Assembly (NCBI GenBank): GCA_030446525.1 | Contig: JAUJNC010000038.1 | Location: 1-36,971 of the forward strand | DNA: 36,971 nucleotides | Direction of reading: 5' to 3' | DNA from: Armatimonadaceae bacterium | GTDB lineage: Bacteria > Armatimonadota > Armatimonadia > Armatimonadales > Armatimonadaceae | Translations under genes and position numbers: made by a program | Notes under the pieces: generated by a model | The model's database searches: none | What the model was told of the DNA's origin: nothing | Seen by the model: only the letters and a program-made list of their open reading frames with translations | In this document: one piece after another, positions 33,613 to 36,971 of the stretch | How positions within the stretch are numbered: position 1 is the stretch's first letter | How the letters are laid out: every line of letters starts with the position of its first letter

Positions 33613-33638
33613 AAGGAATACCACAAAGGAATACCACA
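33613..33638 (+). repeat. 13-bp tandem duplication carrying the ribosome binding site
   Basis: AAGGAATACCACA occurs twice in direct succession (33613-33625 and 33626-33638), one base before the ATG of the second sulfatase. Each copy holds an AAGGA Shine-Dalgarno, the second at the correct distance. Confidence 0.8.
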
Positions 33639-33639
33639 C

Positions 33640-35650
33640 ATGAACAGACGGGACGTGTTGAAGGGCATGGCGGGTGGCGCCGCGTCGCTGGCGCTGGCGT
33701 CACGCTTGGGGGCGCAGGAGAAGACGTCCGGCGCGCGACCGAACGTTCTCTGGCTGGTCATCGAGGACACGAGCGCCTATGAGTTCGGGTGCTACGGCAA
33801 TCCCGCCGCGAAAACGCCCGTTATCGATGCGCTCGCCGGACGGGGCGTGCAGTTCACGCGGGCGTGGGCCGCCGGGCCGCAGTGTTCGCCGTCGCGCGCC
33901 TCGATCATCACCGGCAGCTTCGGCACCGCCTACGGCATGGACTGGCACCGCCGCCGCGTCGAGACGCCGGACGACATCTTCTTCCCGCGCCTGTTACGCG
34001 AAGCCGGCTACTACTGCACCAACAACTCGAAAACCGATTACAACGCCGCCGTCGACCCGAAGCGATTCTGGGACGAGAACGGGCCGCAGGCCTCCTACAA
34101 CAGCCCGCGCCGCAAGCCGGGCCAGCCGTTTTTCGCCGTCTTCAACTGCAGCGCCACCCACATGAGCCGCATCCGCTCGTTCGACCTGGAAGGCCGGCGC
34201 GACTTCGCCGCCGAGGGCCTCGACCCGGCGAAGCTGCCGCTCCCGCCGCACGTGCCCGACCTGCCGGAGATCCGCTCCGACTACGCCAGCCACCTCGAAG
34301 GCGTGCAGGACATCGATGGCTGGGTGGACATCTTTTTGCGCGACCTCAAGGCCAAGGGGCTGGACGAGGACACCATCGTCTTTTTCTACTCCGATCACGG
34401 CGGCCGCCTGCCGCGCGGCAAGGGCTTCGTCTACCAGACGGGCTTGCGGGCGCCGCTGATCGCTTACGTGCCGCCCAAGTTTCGGCACCTGTGCCGCTTC
34501 GCGCCGGGCGCCAAGAGCGACCGGCTCGTCGAATTGATGGACCTGGGGCCGACGGTTTTGAGTCTGGCGGGCCTCAAGCCGCCGGAGCGGATGCACGGCC
34601 GCGCCTTCCTGGGCCGGCACGAAGCGCCGGCCCGCGCGCTGCAGTTCGGCTTTCGCCGCCAACCAGGCGGCCCACTTCGTGCCCACCCGTGCCGTCAGTG
34701 ACGGGCGCTTCCACCTGATCCGCTCCTACACGCCGCACAAGCCGTATTCGCTCCGCAACGCCTTTCAATGGGGCATGCCGTCCAACCTGGCGTGGGACGC
34801 CTACGTCTTGAGCGGCAAATGCACGCGGCCCAAATGGCTGCAGCCCTACCGCCCGCACCCGGCGGAAACGCTCTTCGATCTGCAGGCCGATCCTTCGAGG
34901 TGCGCTGACCTCGCCTCCGACCCGCGTCACGGGGAAACGCTGGCCAGACTGCGCCGCGCGCTCGACGACCACCTGCGCGAAACCGGCGATCTCGGCTTCT
35001 TTCCGCCGTCGGCGCGGCACGAGGACGAGGGAATCTACGCGTGGACGCGCGCCACGCGCTATCCGCTCGACGAACTGCTGACGGCGGCCTCGGTCGCCGC
35101 GCAGGGTGCGCCGGAAACCGCCGAAAAGCTGGCCGGTTATCTGCGCAGCGACCGGCCGGAGATTCGGTTCTGGGGCGCGTCGGGCTTCGCCACGCTGGGA
35201 GTCAGGTCGCCGGGCGCGACACCTCCCGCCGAACTCTTGCAGGCGGCGCGCGACAAAGACGCTTACGTTGCGGGGGAAGCCGCGCATGCCCTGTGTTATC
35301 TGGGCCGGGCCGACGTGGGGTTGCCGGTTTTGCTCCAGACGTTTGAAGCCGGCTCGCCCGCCGCCTATTCGGCGCTCGAAACGTTGGCGCTCACGTCGGC
35401 GGGGCGCACGCAGATGCGCCCGCATGTCCCGCAGCTTCAGCGTCTTGCCGGGGGTAACGCCGCAGCGGACGAGGCCGGCGACGACGAAAAAGGGGGCGAC
35501 GGTGCGGAAAGCGGCGGCAAAGACTGGCAGGCCCGTGCCGTTCTGGTCAATCTGGGCGTCCTGCCGGTCAGTCGGCTCTATGCCGCCGGGCAGCAGCGAC
35601 AGGGCCGCAAGGTCAATACCGAGAGGCGCGCGCTGGCGCCGCGTCCGTGA
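33640..35650 (+). CDS. Tat-exported sulfatase with C-terminal HEAT-like domain (one frame change)
   Basis: Secreted S1-type sulfatase. The N-terminus MNRRDVLKGMAGGAASLALASRLGAQ is a twin-arginine signal. Metal site: NVLWLVIEDTSAYEFGCYG. Formylglycine motif C82-S-P-S-R in PQCSPSRASIITGS. Second metal site: VFFYSDHGGRLPRGKG. At about 34652, in a TTT run, the frame moves by one, and the protein continues NQAAHFVPTRAVSDGRFHLIRSYTPHKPY with the closing LFDLQADPSRCADLASDPRH. The last 200 residues (AGYLRSDRPEIRFWGASGFATLG, KDAYVAGEAAHALCYLGRADVGLPVLL) are HEAT-like repeats, seen in other sulfatases of this kind. Without the indel the protein has about 669 residues. It likely acts outside the membrane on polymeric substrate. 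Confidence 0.85.
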
Positions 35651-35704
35651 AATAGGCCCGATAGCAGCTCTTTTCTACCCGAGGTGGGGACAGAAACGTA
35701 CGTT

Positions 35705-36971
35705 ATGAACCCGGACAAACCCGCCATCATCCTCATCACCTGCGACCAGCTTCGTAAGGATGCCCTCGGCTGCTACGGCCAGACGGCGGTGCAAACCCCC
35801 CACCTCGACCGCTTGGCGAGCCAGAGCGTCCAGTTCCACCGGGCCTATGCCGTCAGCCCCTGGTGCCTGCCCAGCCGGTGTTCCCTTCTGACGGGCCTCT
35901 TACCGCACAACCATGGCGCCTACAGCAACTTCCGTGACCGACCGCTGTCTGCCGGCATCCCCAACCTGTACACCGAGCTGAAGAAAAACGGCTACACGAT
36001 CGGCCACATCGGCAAATGCCACTACGCGCCCCTGCCGTACAAGGACACCCGGCCCGACCAGACGCTGCCTTATGAGGCGTTCCGCGACTTCTATCGGAGC
36101 CTGGGAATCGACCACCTCGTTCTTCAGGACGATAAGCAGGTGTCGGTCTGGTTCTACGATGATTACGCGCGCGAACTGGAGCAGGCCGGTTATCTGAAAG
36201 CGTACCGGGACGCCGTGTGGAACAAGGACCACCGCAAAGTCTTCACCTTCCCCGGTCCGGCCGAGTGGCACCCCGATAGCTGGGTGGGCCGCAAGGCGAC
36301 GGACTTTGTCGGGAGCTACGCGCGGAACGAGCCGCTTTTCCTGTGGGTCTCTTTCAGCGGGCCACACTTCCCGTTCGACCCGCCCGCGGCGTACCTGGGC
36401 CGCGTAAGCGAAGAGGAGGCGGGGCTGGGCGTGTTCCGCGAGGGGGAGTTCGACGATCCGAGCCGCATCCATCATCGCAGCTACCATGGGCCGGGCGGCG
36501 GCGGGATCGAAAGCGGCGTCACCAAAGACCTCACCGACGACTACTGGCGGGCCTTGCGGCGGAACTACTTCGCCAACGTCGCCCTGATCGACGACCAGAT
36601 CGGCGCGCTCGTCGCCGCGATCGAGCGGAATTTCGGCGAAGACGTTCTCCTCCTCTTCACCGCCGACCACGGCGAGATGCTGGGCAACCACCGCCTGTGG
36701 GGCAAGGGCAACTGCGGCTACGAGGACGTGCTGAACGTGCCGCTGCTGGCCCGCTATCCGCATCGGCGGCAAGGTGAGCAGACCAACGCGAAGGTCATGC
36801 TCACCGACATCCTGCCCACCTGTCTGCGCGCCGCCGGGGCAACGCCGCCGGAAGGCGACGGTATCGATCTGGCGGAGAACGTCGGTCGCGGCGGCTATCG
36901 CTACGTTTTCAGCGAAGGCGAGGGCTTTGTGACCGTGAGCGACGGCGCGTTCAAGTACATTCGCGTGCGCA
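35705..36971 (+). CDS. Sulfatase (Cys-type), 3' end cut by window
   Basis: At least 422 residues of a third sulfatase, open at the window end. Metal site: AIILITCDQLRKDALGCYGQ. Formylglycine motif C54-L-P-S-R in PWCLPSRCSLLTGLLPHNHG. Second metal site: LLLFTADHGEMLGNHRLWGKGN. The region SFSGPHFPFDPPAAYLG is the usual substrate-side loop. No signal peptide is seen. The ATG at 35705 has only a distant GAGGTGGGG about 20 bases upstream; no better start is visible. It differs from the other two sulfatases in the motif residue after Cys (Leu instead of Thr or Ser), so the three probably act on different sulfate positions. Confidence 0.9.
   Translation, partial: MNPDKPAIILITCDQLRKDALGCYGQTAVQTPHLDRLASQSVQFHRAYAVSPWCLPSRCSLLTGLLPHNHGAYSNFRDRPLSAGIPNLYTELKKNGYTIGHIGKCHYAPLPYKDTRPDQTLPYEAFRDFYRSLGIDHLVLQDDKQVSVWFYDDYARELEQAGYLKAYRDAVWNKDHRKVFTFPGPAEWHPDSWVGRKATDFVGSYARNEPLFLWVSFSGPHFPFDPPAAYLGRVSEEEAGLGVFREGEFDDPSRIHHRSYHGPGGGGIESGVTKDLTDDYWRALRRNYFANVALIDDQIGALVAAIERNFGEDVLLLFTADHGEMLGNHRLWGKGNCGYEDVLNVPLLARYPHRRQGEQTNAKVMLTDILPTCLRAAGATPPEGDGIDLAENVGRGGYRYVFSEGEGFVTVSDGAFKYIRVR

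Noticed and set aside
31671..33770. A 1016-codon open frame on the minus strand ending at 30720
   Set aside because: Only the last 316 codons match a protein family. The rest is the antisense of the sulfatase gene and the intergenic promoters.
1..36971. CRISPR arrays, rRNA, tRNA or an origin of replication
   Set aside because: No regularly spaced repeats, no tRNA T-loop context and no DnaA-box cluster were seen by eye. Short or divergent RNA genes could be missed.

Overview
The window is about 37 kb of high-GC bacterial chromosome. No rRNA or tRNA is present, so the lineage can only be inferred. A type IV pilin-like protein with a long N-terminal methylation motif followed by the [18 protein letters not shown] signature, together with LacI-controlled glycoside hydrolases, sulfatases and a YvcK/RapZ pair, suggests a polysaccharide-degrading member of Armatimonadota or a similar phylum. 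This placement is inference.

Region by region. Positions 1-2.2 kb hold the end of an exopolysaccharide cluster on the + strand (glycosyltransferase, UDP-glucuronate 4-epimerase-like gene, strong terminator). Positions 2.2-5.6 kb form a transfer-prone patch: a broken PIN/VapC toxin fragment, a 60-bp site that folds like an integron attC, an AT-rich methyltransferase gene, the wreck of one IS3-type element and an apparently intact second IS3-family element beside it. Positions 5.8-10.6 kb carry signalling genes: an ECF sigma factor with an overlapping zinc-finger anti-sigma gene, a GAF-GAF histidine kinase broken by about six frame changes, and a response regulator.

Positions 10.6-20.5 kb, all on the minus strand, are the centre of interest. 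An exopolysaccharide block (priming sugar transferase, Wzz fragment, two glycosyltransferases) runs into a lasso-peptide cluster: B2 leader peptidase, B1/RRE, C cyclase, a 59-residue precursor gene, an HPr-kinase-like gene, a PRMT-like methyltransferase with an RRE-like N-terminal domain, and a family-5 nucleotidyltransferase. No exporter or isopeptidase gene is visible in the window.

Positions 20.5-23.6 kb hold yvcK, rapZ, a small membrane protein and a csbD gene. Positions 23.7-30.7 kb are a LacI-led + strand operon (regulator, pilin-like protein, GH50-like agarase, phosphodiesterase/sulfatase-fold enzyme, GH5-like hydrolase) with ATGA stop-start overlaps. Positions 30.7-37 kb hold an asparaginase-type Ntn hydrolase on the minus strand and three Cys-type sulfatases on the + strand, the last cut by the window end. 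The 23.7-37 kb block looks like a utilisation locus for a sulfated polysaccharide.

Many otherwise well conserved genes contain one or more frame changes, often at G or C runs. Either the assembly has homopolymer indels or several genes are decaying. Genes affected are described as broken but with the family assignment retained.
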